Assembly: GCA_035296965.1 (NCBI GenBank)
Contig: DATGZX010000424.1
Location: forward strand, 1 to 52,149
Source of the DNA: DATGZX01 sp035296965
GTDB taxonomy: Bacteria; Planctomycetota; Planctomycetia; Gemmatales; Gemmataceae
Direction: 5' to 3'
DNA length: 52,149 nt
The notes beneath the pieces were generated by a model. The model was not told the origin of the DNA. It saw only the letters and a list, made by a program, of their open reading frames with translations, and did not search any database. A program made the position numbers and the translations under genes. Below, one piece after another: positions 44,841 to 52,149 of the stretch (positions are counted from its first letter, which is position 1; every line of letters starts with the position of its first letter).

Positions 44841-46715
44841 CTAATCTTCGTCGGCAGGCAGGGATGCTGCGGCTCGGGAGTCCCGCCGATGCGGCCCTTC
44901 AAGATAAAGGAGCAAGACCGCCAGGTCCGCAGGACTGATGCCGGTGATACGGCTTGCCTGGCCTACGCATGATGGCCTGATCCGCGACAGCTTCTCCTTG
45001 GCCTCCGCGCGAAGCTGTGGGATGCCGGCAAAGTCAAAGTGAGGAGGAATCGGCCTCGATTCCAATCGTTGGAAGCGCTCGATCTGAGCTGCCTGGCGCT
45101 CGATGTAGCCGGAGTATTTTAGTTCCAGGGCCACCTGTTCCACCGCGTCGGGCTGCTCATCCCATTGTCTCAACAACGGCTCGATTGCGCAGAGGCGATC
45201 CCAAGCGCAGTCCGACCGGCGCAGCCATTTCTCCAGCGTGTCGTGTTCGTGGCGCTGGCTGCGCAGATACTCCCTTAGCGACTGGATCGCGTTCTCCTTG
45301 CGGACCAGGCGCTGCCAGGCATCGTCGCTGACCAGGCCGACGCGCCGGCCGAGCGGTGTCAGCCTGCGATCCGCGTTGTCGTGGCGCAGCAGCAGGCGGT
45401 ACTCCGCGCGCGAAGTGAACATCCGGTAGGGCTCATCGACCCCTTTGGTCACCAGGTCGTCGATGAGCACGCCGATATAAGCCTGGCTGCGGTCGAGGAC
45501 CAACTCGGGCTCGCCCTTCAGTTTCAAGGCGGCATTGATGCCGGCCATCAGTCCCTGTGCGGCAGCCTCTTCGTACCCAGTCGTGCCGTTGATTTGACCT
45601 GCGAAATAAAGCCCCTGCACGCGCTTGGTTTCCAGCGTGGCAAGGAGCTGTGTAGGTGGGGCGTAGTCATATTCGACGGCGTATCCCCAGCGCATCACCT
45701 CTGCCTTCTCCAGGCCTGGGATGTGTTGCAGGATGGCGTGCTGAACGTCCTTGGGCAGGCTGGTGCTGATCCCGTTGCAATAGTATTCGAGCGTGTTGCG
45801 CCCTTCGGGCTCGAGAAAGATCTGATGCCTGTCCTTGTCCGCGAAACGGACCACCTTGTCCTCGATCGACGGGCAGTAGCGCGGCCCGCGCGAGTGGATC
45901 TGGCCCGAATACATGGGGGCGCGCTGCAGATTGGCCCGAATGATGTCGTGGACCTGTTCGTTCGTGTAAGTGATGTGGCAGACCATCTGTTCCTGGGCGA
46001 TGCGCTCGGTGGCGAAGCTGAAAGGCCGCGGATCGTCGTCACCGGGTTGTTCCTCGAGTTTGCTGAAATCAATGGTGCGGCCGTTAACACGACAGGGCGT
46101 GCCGGTTTTGAAACGGGCCAGCTCGAACCCGCATGTTTGCAAACTCCCGCTGAGAGATTCCGCGGATCCGTCGCCGGCGCGTCCGCCGCGCGTTTGGCTC
46201 TCGCCAGTGTGCATGAGCGCCTTGAGAAACGTGCCGGTCGTCAGGATGACCGCAGGCGCGCGATAAAGCGTGTCGCCGCGCGCCCGAACACCCACGACAC
46301 GCCGAGCTGCACCGACATCCTCCAGGACCAGGGCCTCGATCGTCTCCTGGCGCAGAGTCAGTCGAGGCTGCGCTTCGACGTGGTGCTTCATTGTGAACTG
46401 ATAGAGCTTCTTGTCCGCCTGCGCACGCGGCGAATGCATCGCCGGCCCCTTGCCTCGATTCAGCATGCGGAATTGGATACCGCTGGCATCGGTGACTTTG
46501 CCCATTTCGCCGCCGAGGGCATCGATCTCCCGCACGATTTGTCCCTTGGCGACCCCGCCGATGGCAGGATTGCAGCTCATCTGCGCCACGGCGTCGGCGC
46601 TCATCGTCAGCAGGGCAGTGCGCAGGCCCATGCGTGCCGGAGCGAGTGCCGCCTCGACACCGGCGTGGCCGGCGCCCACAACCACCACGTCGAATTCATA
46701 GACAAGTTGTGCCAT
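44841..46715 (-). CDS. mnmG: tRNA uridine-5-carboxymethylaminomethyl modification enzyme MnmG
   Basis: A full-length (624 residues) MnmG/GidA, the FAD-dependent subunit that, with MnmE, makes the 5-carboxymethylaminomethyl group on the wobble uridine of certain tRNAs. The FAD-binding GAGHAG is at 14-19. The first family signature runs through CNPAIGGVAKGQIVREIDAL and the second through AGQINGTTGYEEAAAQGL. Other conserved blocks include RTKPGTP-like RFKTGTPCRVNGRT and RAEYRLLLRHDNADRRLT; the C-terminal helical domain ends with GISPADLAVLLLYLE. ATG 46715 gives the normal start. mnmE is not in the window. Confidence 0.98.
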   Translation of the reverse strand: MAQLVYEFDVVVVGAGHAGVEAALAPARMGLRTALLTMSADAVAQMSCNPAIGGVAKGQIVREIDALGGEMGKVTDASGIQFRMLNRGKGPAMHSPRAQADKKLYQFTMKHHVEAQPRLTLRQETIEALVLEDVGAARRVVGVRARGDTLYRAPAVILTTGTFLKALMHTGESQTRGGRAGDGSAESLSGSLQTCGFELARFKTGTPCRVNGRTIDFSKLEEQPGDDDPRPFSFATERIAQEQMVCHITYTNEQVHDIIRANLQRAPMYSGQIHSRGPRYCPSIEDKVVRFADKDRHQIFLEPEGRNTLEYYCNGISTSLPKDVQHAILQHIPGLEKAEVMRWGYAVEYDYAPPTQLLATLETKRVQGLYFAGQINGTTGYEEAAAQGLMAGINAALKLKGEPELVLDRSQAYIGVLIDDLVTKGVDEPYRMFTSRAEYRLLLRHDNADRRLTPLGRRVGLVSDDAWQRLVRKENAIQSLREYLRSQRHEHDTLEKWLRRSDCAWDRLCAIEPLLRQWDEQPDAVEQVALELKYSGYIERQAAQIERFQRLESRPIPPHFDFAGIPQLRAEAKEKLSRIRPSCVGQASRITGISPADLAVLLLYLEGPHRRDSRAAASLPADED

Positions 46716-46805
46716 GGATGAATGGGGCCTGTGTTCCTGAGAATGGTCCTTTCAAGGACTATAACGAAATAGGGAGAATGGATACAGATCGAGAAGGAGT
46801 AACCC

Positions 46806-47645
46806 ATGACAAGCTGGAAGATCGCCGGGGTCCAAATGGATTGCCGGCTCGGAGAAAAACGCCAAAACCTCGAGCGCGTTCGTGAGCGCCTCCACACCGC
46901 CGCCGGCCAAGGGGCACGTCTGATCGGTTTCCCCGAATGCGTACTGACCGGTTATGGCTTCGACAGCAAGGAAGAGGCCATGCCGCACGCCGAGCCTCTA
47001 CCCGGCCCTTCCACCGACGTATTGACCCGCGACTGCCGGGAGCTTGACGTCTGGACAATTGTAGGACTGCTGGAACGCGATGCCGCCGGGAACCTGTTCA
47101 ACGCGTGCGCCTTGTTGGGGCCGGGCGGCGAATGCGCAAGTTATCGAAAAATTCATCTCCCTTATCTCGGCGTTGATCGCTTCACCACGCCCGGCGATCG
47201 GCCTTTTGCCGTGCACGATCTTGGCGGCCTGCGCATTGGTATCAACATTTGTTATGACGGTGGTTTTCCGGAATCGGCCAGAGTCCTTGCGCTCCTGGGA
47301 GCCGACCTGGTTGTCCTGCCAACCAATTGGCCGCCGGGGGCTTTGACCACGGTCAAGTACCTGATTCCGGCGCGGGCTCTGGAGAATCACATCTATTACT
47401 TGGCCGTCAACCGGGTCGGTGAAGAGCGCGGTTTCCGCTTCATCGGTCAAAGCAGGGTCCTCGACTGCACAGGCGAGCCATTGGCCACGTCGGGCGACGG
47501 CGAAGAAATCCTGTACGCCGAGATCGATCCGTTGCGGGCGCGTGAAAAACACATCGTCCACATCGCCGGCAAGTATGAGATCGATCGCGTCGGCGACCGG
47601 CGCCCGGAGATGTATGGGCCAATCTGTGCCACGAAGAACAAATAG
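46806..47645 (+). CDS. Carbon-nitrogen hydrolase (nitrilase superfamily)
   Basis: A 279-residue cytosolic hydrolase with the complete catalytic triad: Glu44 in FPECVLTGY, Lys115 in YRKIHLPYLG and Cys149 in INICYDGGFPE. The fold landmarks VLTGYG, RFTTPG and LPTNWPPGA fit the amidase branch of the superfamily that cleaves amides or carbamoyl groups; no specific substrate can be assigned. AAGGAG lies six bases before ATG 46806. It is divergent from mnmG with only 90 bases between the starts, so their promoters must overlap or abut. Confidence 0.92.
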   Translation: MTSWKIAGVQMDCRLGEKRQNLERVRERLHTAAGQGARLIGFPECVLTGYGFDSKEEAMPHAEPLPGPSTDVLTRDCRELDVWTIVGLLERDAAGNLFNACALLGPGGECASYRKIHLPYLGVDRFTTPGDRPFAVHDLGGLRIGINICYDGGFPESARVLALLGADLVVLPTNWPPGALTTVKYLIPARALENHIYYLAVNRVGEERGFRFIGQSRVLDCTGEPLATSGDGEEILYAEIDPLRAREKHIVHIAGKYEIDRVGDRRPEMYGPICATKNK

Positions 47646-47867
47646 ACCGTTAAGAAATGCGGACTTGGAGAGTCCGCGCCGATCTGTTCCGGGCAATTTC
47701 CGCGGTCTCCATTTTGAGTCAAACAGCACAAGATCGGGGAGAGGAATCGATTTTGCCATCCATTCACCTCGTCGCGAGCGAGCTTTCACCCAATCCACTC
47801 GAAGTTCCTACAGCCCCATGTCCGAAATCGTGATGGGGACCACTACGTCTTTCCGTCGAGTGGCGGC

Positions 47868-48713
47868 GTGGCGCACTTACGCACCAATCTATTGCCGATA
47901 GGCATCCTGCTCGCGCTGGCGTCTTACGCTGCCTCTGCGCGCGGCCAGGACACGTGGTCCGCCACCTCCCTGGCGAGCGCGCCTGGCTCGGCGGCATACA
48001 TCTTCGTGGCGGATGGGGCAGGCGATTTCCGTGCGGCCTCGAAAGCGCTCCGCGAAGCGGTCGCCGGCGAGCAAGTCCCTTTGACCGTTGAAACCTTTCC
48101 CTGGTCGCACGGCTACTGTCGAATCTTTTCCGACCAAATCGATCACGGCAACGTGAAGACTCAAAGCCGACGATTAGCCCAATTGGTCCTCGCGCATGTG
48201 ACAACCGCTCCGCACGTGCCGGTTTCCCTGCTGGGGCACAGTGCCGGCTGTGCCGTGGTCCTGGCCGCCGCCGAAGACTTGCCCGCCGGGACTTTGCAAC
48301 GGATCATCCTGCTGGCGCCCTCGGTTCCGGCCAAGTACGATCTGCGGCCGGCGCTGCGCTCCGTGCGCGCCGGCATGGACGTGTTCAGCAGCCCCAAGGA
48401 CAATTTATATCTGCGCGTCGGTATGGTCGTGACCAACATCTTGCGGCCCAACGAATGCACGCCGGCCGGATGCACAGGATTCAGCCCCGATGTGGAAACT
48501 TCGGAAGACGGGGCGCTGTACGCGAAGCTCACTCAGTATCCGTGGGAGCCTCGGCTGGCCTGGACCGGTCACTACGGCGGCCATTTTGGCTGCTATCAAC
48601 AGACGTTCCTGCGGGTCTTTGTTTTGCCGCTGTTGATTTCGCCAACTTGCCCTGGAACGGTTGCATCTCGGGATCGGGCCAGCGCCGATCGACCAAAGCC
48701 ACCAGGCTATTGA
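47868..48713 (+). CDS. Alpha/beta hydrolase family protein, secreted
   Basis: A 281-residue protein from GTG 47868. A hydrophobic signal segment (LLPIGILLALASYAASARG) is followed by an alpha/beta-hydrolase core: the nucleophile elbow VSLLGHSAGCAVVL with its GxSxG serine, and later an IILLAPSVPAKYDL strand. The catalytic acid is uncertain; the histidine may be in WTGHYGGHFG. It is probably a lipase/esterase-like enzyme outside the cytoplasm, substrate unknown. The start is not firm, because no good ribosome binding site or ATG is in frame. Its 3' end overlaps the convergent DUF3467 gene by seven bases. Confidence 0.75.
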   Translation: MAHLRTNLLPIGILLALASYAASARGQDTWSATSLASAPGSAAYIFVADGAGDFRAASKALREAVAGEQVPLTVETFPWSHGYCRIFSDQIDHGNVKTQSRRLAQLVLAHVTTAPHVPVSLLGHSAGCAVVLAAAEDLPAGTLQRIILLAPSVPAKYDLRPALRSVRAGMDVFSSPKDNLYLRVGMVVTNILRPNECTPAGCTGFSPDVETSEDGALYAKLTQYPWEPRLAWTGHYGGHFGCYQQTFLRVFVLPLLISPTCPGTVASRDRASADRPKPPGY

Positions 48714-49336
48714 TGCGGCGGCTCCGGCGGCTTCGGCAGTTGGCCTCCCGCCAGCTTTTGCTGATATTGACTCAGCGCCCGGTTCAGAGTGTTGAGCAGG
48801 CCGGGAACTTGCGGCGCGGAAAGATAAACGCGACAAGAAACTGCCGACCGCGGGTAGAAATTCGTGATGAAATCGAGATAAAACTCCGCCGGAGAATGTG
48901 CGATCATCACGGCGTTGGCGTATACGCCACTCAGCATATCGTCGGACAGCTTCAACTGGCTGTAGATCTCATCGATCGGAGGAGGTGCCGGCGGATTGGC
49001 GGGAACCGGCATCGCCGGCGGCGGTCCGTACTTGCCCTGGTAATTATTGAGGTTCTCACGCAGGGCTGCGATCAGGCTGGGCATGATCGACAGCGGCAAT
49101 ACCACGCGCGCGGCAATTTGTTGTGGTTGGGCCATGCGCAATACGAAGTCGATCACGAACTCGTGTTGTCCTTGAAACACCATCGCGCCCGTGCTGAAAA
49201 CGCCACGGGCGACCTTTTCCGGGACCCTGGCGCTGACCTGGGAATGCTGGATTTCCTGGCTGAAAGATCCCGGCACTTGCGGATGCCCCGAATGCTGCGG
49301 GTTGTCCTCGGGATGTGGAGGCTGTCCTGAACTCAT
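48707..49336 (-). CDS. Tandem DUF3467 domain protein
   Basis: About 209 residues from ATG 49336, with GGGGAG five bases upstream. Two copies of a small fold are visible. The first runs from VPEKVARGVFSTGAMVFQGQ to SLIAALRENLNNYQGKYG. The second runs from LSDDMLSGVYANAVMIAHSP to GLLNTLNRALSQYQQKL. A proline-rich linker (PPPAMPVPANPPAPPPIDE) joins them. Each copy has the DUF3467 pattern: a strand pair with FxxDF, Arg-containing strand (AARVVL, SCRVYL) and a final helix. DUF3467 proteins normally have one domain of about 100 residues, so this is an internal duplication. No function is known. Confidence 0.85.
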   Translation of the reverse strand: MSSGQPPHPEDNPQHSGHPQVPGSFSQEIQHSQVSARVPEKVARGVFSTGAMVFQGQHEFVIDFVLRMAQPQQIAARVVLPLSIMPSLIAALRENLNNYQGKYGPPPAMPVPANPPAPPPIDEIYSQLKLSDDMLSGVYANAVMIAHSPAEFYLDFITNFYPRSAVSCRVYLSAPQVPGLLNTLNRALSQYQQKLAGGQLPKPPEPPHQ

Positions 49337-49439
49337 CGTCACTCCCCTACTGTTTTTCACGTCCAAAAATGCTCCAAAGAGATTCTACACCTTTTCCTTG
49401 CCGGTGTTCGGAAAAGGATTGAGAGGATTGCTCCGGGCT

Positions 49440-50927
49440 TTATTCCTCATCTCCGAGCAGTGCGTTCAACCGTTCATCCAATAGCTCGAAAGAAGGATCT
49501 TGACCCGTGATTTTCCGAAACTGAACTGCCAACTGCTCGCGAAGCACCACGCGAGGCAGTACCACATTGCAGCCGCGAACCTCGGCGTCGCGGAGCAGGC
49601 GGGACTTGCGAATCGAGGCTGTCAAATCCATGACAGTCATGCCGTGACGAAGGTAGCCTGCATGAAGACCTGCTGCGCCGGCCTGGGCCTTGCCTCGTTG
49701 CTGGTCGACCTCTCGGTCGCAGACAATCAGGACGTCGTGCATGGTCGAGTACAGAGCCTCGAACTGGACGTGCCGGCACTCGAGCGTTTGCGCAAGCTGC
49801 TGCGCGGCAGCACGGTCGTGACTCGCGAGCACGATCATGCCGCCGCGTTCCTTGATTTCGAAAGCGAGCATGCGCGCAGTTGCATTGACGCCGACGATCA
49901 TCACGACCCGGCCGCGCAGAGGTTCCTCGGCTGCCGACTTGCCACGCATGGCCGCTTCCAGGGCAGACTGGCTGGCTTTGCCGAGAAGGTTATATCCGCG
50001 CCACTTCTTCTCCTTGCGCCGCAGCAAATCCACAGCCTGAGACTGCTGTGCCGGATCGTCAAGGCTCGTGGCAATGCTCAGGACGGGGCCGCGATGGTCT
50101 TCGTCGACAATGACGGCCTGGAGATGAACGGCTTCCAGCATTTTGTGGAAGAGGGAGATGTTGCCCATGGCCAACGGCAGACAGCGGATCGGCAATGCCT
50201 GCGTAGCCAGCAAGGCGTTCATGATCCCGACGGTGACGTATTCTCGTTCCCCGAAGCCGGTGACGCCGATGAGCTTCGTCGAACGATCGATCTCTCGATA
50301 GTGATAGATTTCTTCCAGTTCGCGCACGGTAGGCTGGCCGGGATATGCTTCCATCCCTTTCTCCAGAGCCGCGTACGTCCAGGGGGCGCCAATCTTCTTG
50401 CCGAGCACCGAGAGCATCACGCCGGGCTTGCCCAGGCCGAACGCGACGGTTGGCACTGCCGGCTTCGACAGGATGTGCAACAAGGGCCAGGCCTCCTCGG
50501 GAGCGCGTGCCACTGTGGCCAGCTTGATGACATCGGGGTTCTTGGTCTGCGCCCGCTCGTAAATCTCGGCGATATTGGACGGAGTCTCTTTGAGATTCGT
50601 ATACGTGATGACGCGCTTGGCAGGTGGAAACTTGCGGATCTCGTCCGCGCTATCGAGTTCAATCTCGACGTAATCGGCCTTGCTGACGATGCATTGCCGC
50701 AAGAGCGCGAGGCGCTCCGCCTCGCTGCCTTGCCAAGCGCCGCCGTCTTGCTGGCGCCGGCAACTGAAAATGATCGGTTTGGGTTTGCGGGCGAGCAGTT
50801 CGCTGATGTCGGGTGCCTTGTCGAAGCGATCGAGGCGGATCTCCAGCAGATCGCACTGGCCGGCAGCGTTCAGCATGTCCACCAGGGCCATCCGCCTCGA
50901 TTCCTGTGCGATGGAGATGCAAATCAT
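49440..50927 (-). CDS. AroD-AroE-like fusion protein with degenerate active sites
   Basis: About 495 residues from ATG 50927 (GAGGG upstream). Residues 1-210 resemble type I 3-dehydroquinate dehydratase: CDLLEIRLDRF, IIFSCRR, YVEIELD, the Schiff-base lysine K135 in DVIKLATVA and PGQPTVREL near the end. But the catalytic His of the usual S-(Y/N)-HDF motif is replaced (ITYTNLKETPS, Thr110), and the substrate-binding Arg of G-x-x-SR is absent (GVMLSVLG). Residues 215-480 resemble shikimate dehydrogenase, but the SxSP motif, NVTIPHK lysine and NTD aspartate are all missing (GYNLL), and the nucleotide loop is VGVNATARM. Bifunctional AroDE fusions are known; this one is probably not a standard shikimate enzyme. 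The SDR gene precedes it by 33 bases. Confidence 0.85.
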   Translation of the reverse strand: MICISIAQESRRMALVDMLNAAGQCDLLEIRLDRFDKAPDISELLARKPKPIIFSCRRQQDGGAWQGSEAERLALLRQCIVSKADYVEIELDSADEIRKFPPAKRVITYTNLKETPSNIAEIYERAQTKNPDVIKLATVARAPEEAWPLLHILSKPAVPTVAFGLGKPGVMLSVLGKKIGAPWTYAALEKGMEAYPGQPTVRELEEIYHYREIDRSTKLIGVTGFGEREYVTVGIMNALLATQALPIRCLPLAMGNISLFHKMLEAVHLQAVIVDEDHRGPVLSIATSLDDPAQQSQAVDLLRRKEKKWRGYNLLGKASQSALEAAMRGKSAAEEPLRGRVVMIVGVNATARMLAFEIKERGGMIVLASHDRAAAQQLAQTLECRHVQFEALYSTMHDVLIVCDREVDQQRGKAQAGAAGLHAGYLRHGMTVMDLTASIRKSRLLRDAEVRGCNVVLPRVVLREQLAVQFRKITGQDPSFELLDERLNALLGDEE

Positions 50928-50960
50928 GGGGCCCTCTTCTCCTTGCAAGCGCGCCCGTCC

Positions 50961-51776
50961 TCATACGCCGGACCAGGGGATGCGCATCGGCTCCGAGCCC
51001 GGCACGCAGGCATAGCTACTGAAATCGGTCACCCCTTCGCCGCGCAGGAAATCCTCATCCAGCAGTGCCTGTCCGGTCACCTCCACTGGGTCCTTCTGCA
51101 CTAACCGGAGGACGCAATCGACGAGGATATCCGGCTTGCGCCACAAGTTGCGCGTACCCATGCCCAAGTTGATCGAGGCCTGGCTCTCGATGATGGTTAC
51201 CGGCCACAAGGAATTGACAGCGATATTGTGGCTGCGCACCTCCTCGGCCAAGCCGTGGGTCAGCAGCGTCATGCCGAATTTGGAAATGAAGTAGGCGATC
51301 TTGCCGGGCACGACTTTGATATCGATGGGTGGCGACATGTTGATGATGTGTCCCCACCTCTGCTTGATCATCGACGGTAAGACGGCCCGCGCCGCCATGC
51401 ACGAGGCCCGCGCGTTGACCCCCATGACCAGGTCGAAGCGTTTCGCAGGGGTCTCAAGCAGCGGCTTCCACCATAAGGCGCCCGCATTGTTGATCAGGAT
51501 GTCGACTCTGTTGAACCGCTCCACAGTCTGCGCCACCATGGCGTCGATCCGGTCCGCGTCGCGAACGTCGATCGCCACCGGCAAGGCGCCGCTCCCCAGG
51601 GCCTCGATTTCCGCAGCGACCGTATAAATGGAGCCTGGCAAGCGCTCGGAGGATTCCGTGCTCTTCGCCGCGACGACGATGTTGCAGCCATGCTTGGCCA
51701 ATCCCAGCGCGATGGCCCTGCCAATGCCGCGGCTGGCGCCCGTGATGATTGCGACTTTACCTTGCAGCGCTGCCAT
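50961..51776 (-). CDS. Short-chain dehydrogenase/reductase (HSDL2-like)
   Basis: A classical SDR of about 271 residues from ATG 51776, with AGGAG five bases upstream. The NAD(P)-binding motif TGASRGIGRA is at 12-21, followed by AIDVRDADRIDAMVAQ and ILINNAGALWW. The catalytic Tyr-x-x-x-Lys occurs in AYFISKFGMTLL, with the serine in NMSPP. The SPP variant and the NSLWPVTIIESQA block match the HSDL2-like branch (possible fatty acid or steroid metabolism), with no firm substrate. The C-terminal part has a GEGVTDFSSYACVPG end. It is the upstream gene of a two-gene unit with the AroDE-like protein. Confidence 0.9.
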   Translation of the reverse strand: MAALQGKVAIITGASRGIGRAIALGLAKHGCNIVVAAKSTESSERLPGSIYTVAAEIEALGSGALPVAIDVRDADRIDAMVAQTVERFNRVDILINNAGALWWKPLLETPAKRFDLVMGVNARASCMAARAVLPSMIKQRWGHIINMSPPIDIKVVPGKIAYFISKFGMTLLTHGLAEEVRSHNIAVNSLWPVTIIESQASINLGMGTRNLWRKPDILVDCVLRLVQKDPVEVTGQALLDEDFLRGEGVTDFSSYACVPGSEPMRIPWSGV

Positions 51777-52030
51777 GGATACTCCTTGCATCCGACGAGG
51801 TGAGATGGATCGAGAAGCCTGTTCCTCTCAGCATGAGCGAGCGTACCTCTTCCCAGGGCGATCCGCAACCGCTTTGTTGGGTACGTTTGCCGCTTCTCCC
51901 CACCGCCATGAGTGCGCCAAAGGTACGCCGAAAGTGCGCCGTTTAGAGGCCAAAACCCCCGATTCCACATCCCACCCACAATTCCCTGACATACGAGCCC
52001 GAAGCGTTAGTTTTGAAGTTGCGCTTTTCT
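51777..52030. other. Intergenic region without a recognised gene
   Basis: Between the SDR start and the partial gene at the right edge no gene is seen. The promoter of the SDR unit should lie here on minus; no clear boxes were found. Confidence 0.35.
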
Positions 52031-52149
52031 TCACGCTGCGACCTCCTTGGGAAGAGCGCGCTTAAGGAGCCGGCGCAGACGGTTGAGTCCGGTTGGCGTT
52101 TCCAAGCGGTTGGCGATTTCCTCGAGGTCGGCCTGTTCAGCGGCCTCCC
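52031..52149 (-). CDS. C-terminal fragment of an unknown protein (runs off the window)
   Basis: On minus, an open frame enters from the right edge and stops with TGA at 52033-52031, giving 38 visible residues. They are helical and charged: EAAEQADLEEIANRLETPTG, then LNRLRRLLKRALPKEVAA. The Glu-rich start and Arg/Leu-rich end suit a helical tail, and the frame has codon-position composition like the neighbouring genes. The family cannot be told from this piece. Confidence 0.4.
   Translation of the reverse strand, partial: EAAEQADLEEIANRLETPTGLNRLRRLLKRALPKEVAA

Noticed and set aside
45381..46721. A 446-residue plus-strand open frame opposite mnmG
   Set aside because: mnmG is unmistakable on minus. 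This frame is its complement and has no family features.
49500..51104. A 534-residue plus-strand open frame opposite the AroDE-like gene
   Set aside because: The minus frame has clear family motifs and a good start. The plus frame has no recognisable domain and crosses the intergenic gap into the SDR gene.

Overview
The window looks like chromosomal DNA of a planctomycete, most likely in or near the Gemmataceae. The basis is gene content, not a database match: a DUF1549/DUF1553 plus DUF1501 pair, two BBP7-type outer-membrane barrels, giant secreted proteins with an N-terminal LE(D/Q)R motif and C-terminal DUF4214 repeats, a DUF1573 protein, a tandem DUF3467 protein, and a response regulator that starts with an excisionase/MerR-like HTH. 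A Kdo hydroxylase points to a lipid A/Kdo-containing outer membrane.

Left edge (1-4.3 kb): accessory DNA. The 3' end of an ISAs1-like transposase abuts, tail to tail, a broken reverse transcriptase gene. The RT was translationally coupled (TGATG) to a small XRE-type HTH protein, with a third small gene upstream. This resembles an HTH-plus-RT (retron-like) defence locus inactivated by an IS. It is followed by small proteins, one of them Panacea/DUF4065-like and one antitoxin-like, and by three degenerate copies of a repeat.

4.3-9.5 kb: a small integral-membrane methyltransferase, the overlapping DUF1549/DUF1553-DUF1501 pair (minus strand) and a divergent polytopic membrane protein.

9.6-38.5 kb: three plus-strand genes that would make one exporter, an HlyD-type fusion protein (9.7 kb), an ABC ATPase (20.9 kb) and an ABC-2 permease (37.3 kb). 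They are separated by about 9 and 15 kb of mostly minus-strand envelope genes: two BBP7 barrels, three lipoproteins (two of them tandem paralogues on plus), a beta-helix/DUF4214 protein, a small secreted protein and a 4191-residue protein. The first interval is bracketed by two copies of a palindromic repeat. The giant protein has autotransporter-type beta-strand repeats split by an Asp-box beta-propeller, then 15 Ig-like repeats, then DUF4214.

38.6-52.1 kb: mostly housekeeping. On minus: DUF1573, ComF, Kdo hydroxylase, an HDOD-like histidine kinase with its response regulator, and MnmG. Then a carbon-nitrogen hydrolase and an alpha/beta hydrolase on plus, followed on minus by a tandem DUF3467 protein, a fused AroD-AroE-like protein lacking most catalytic residues, an SDR, and the 3' end of one more gene. 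No rRNA, tRNA or CRISPR array was seen.
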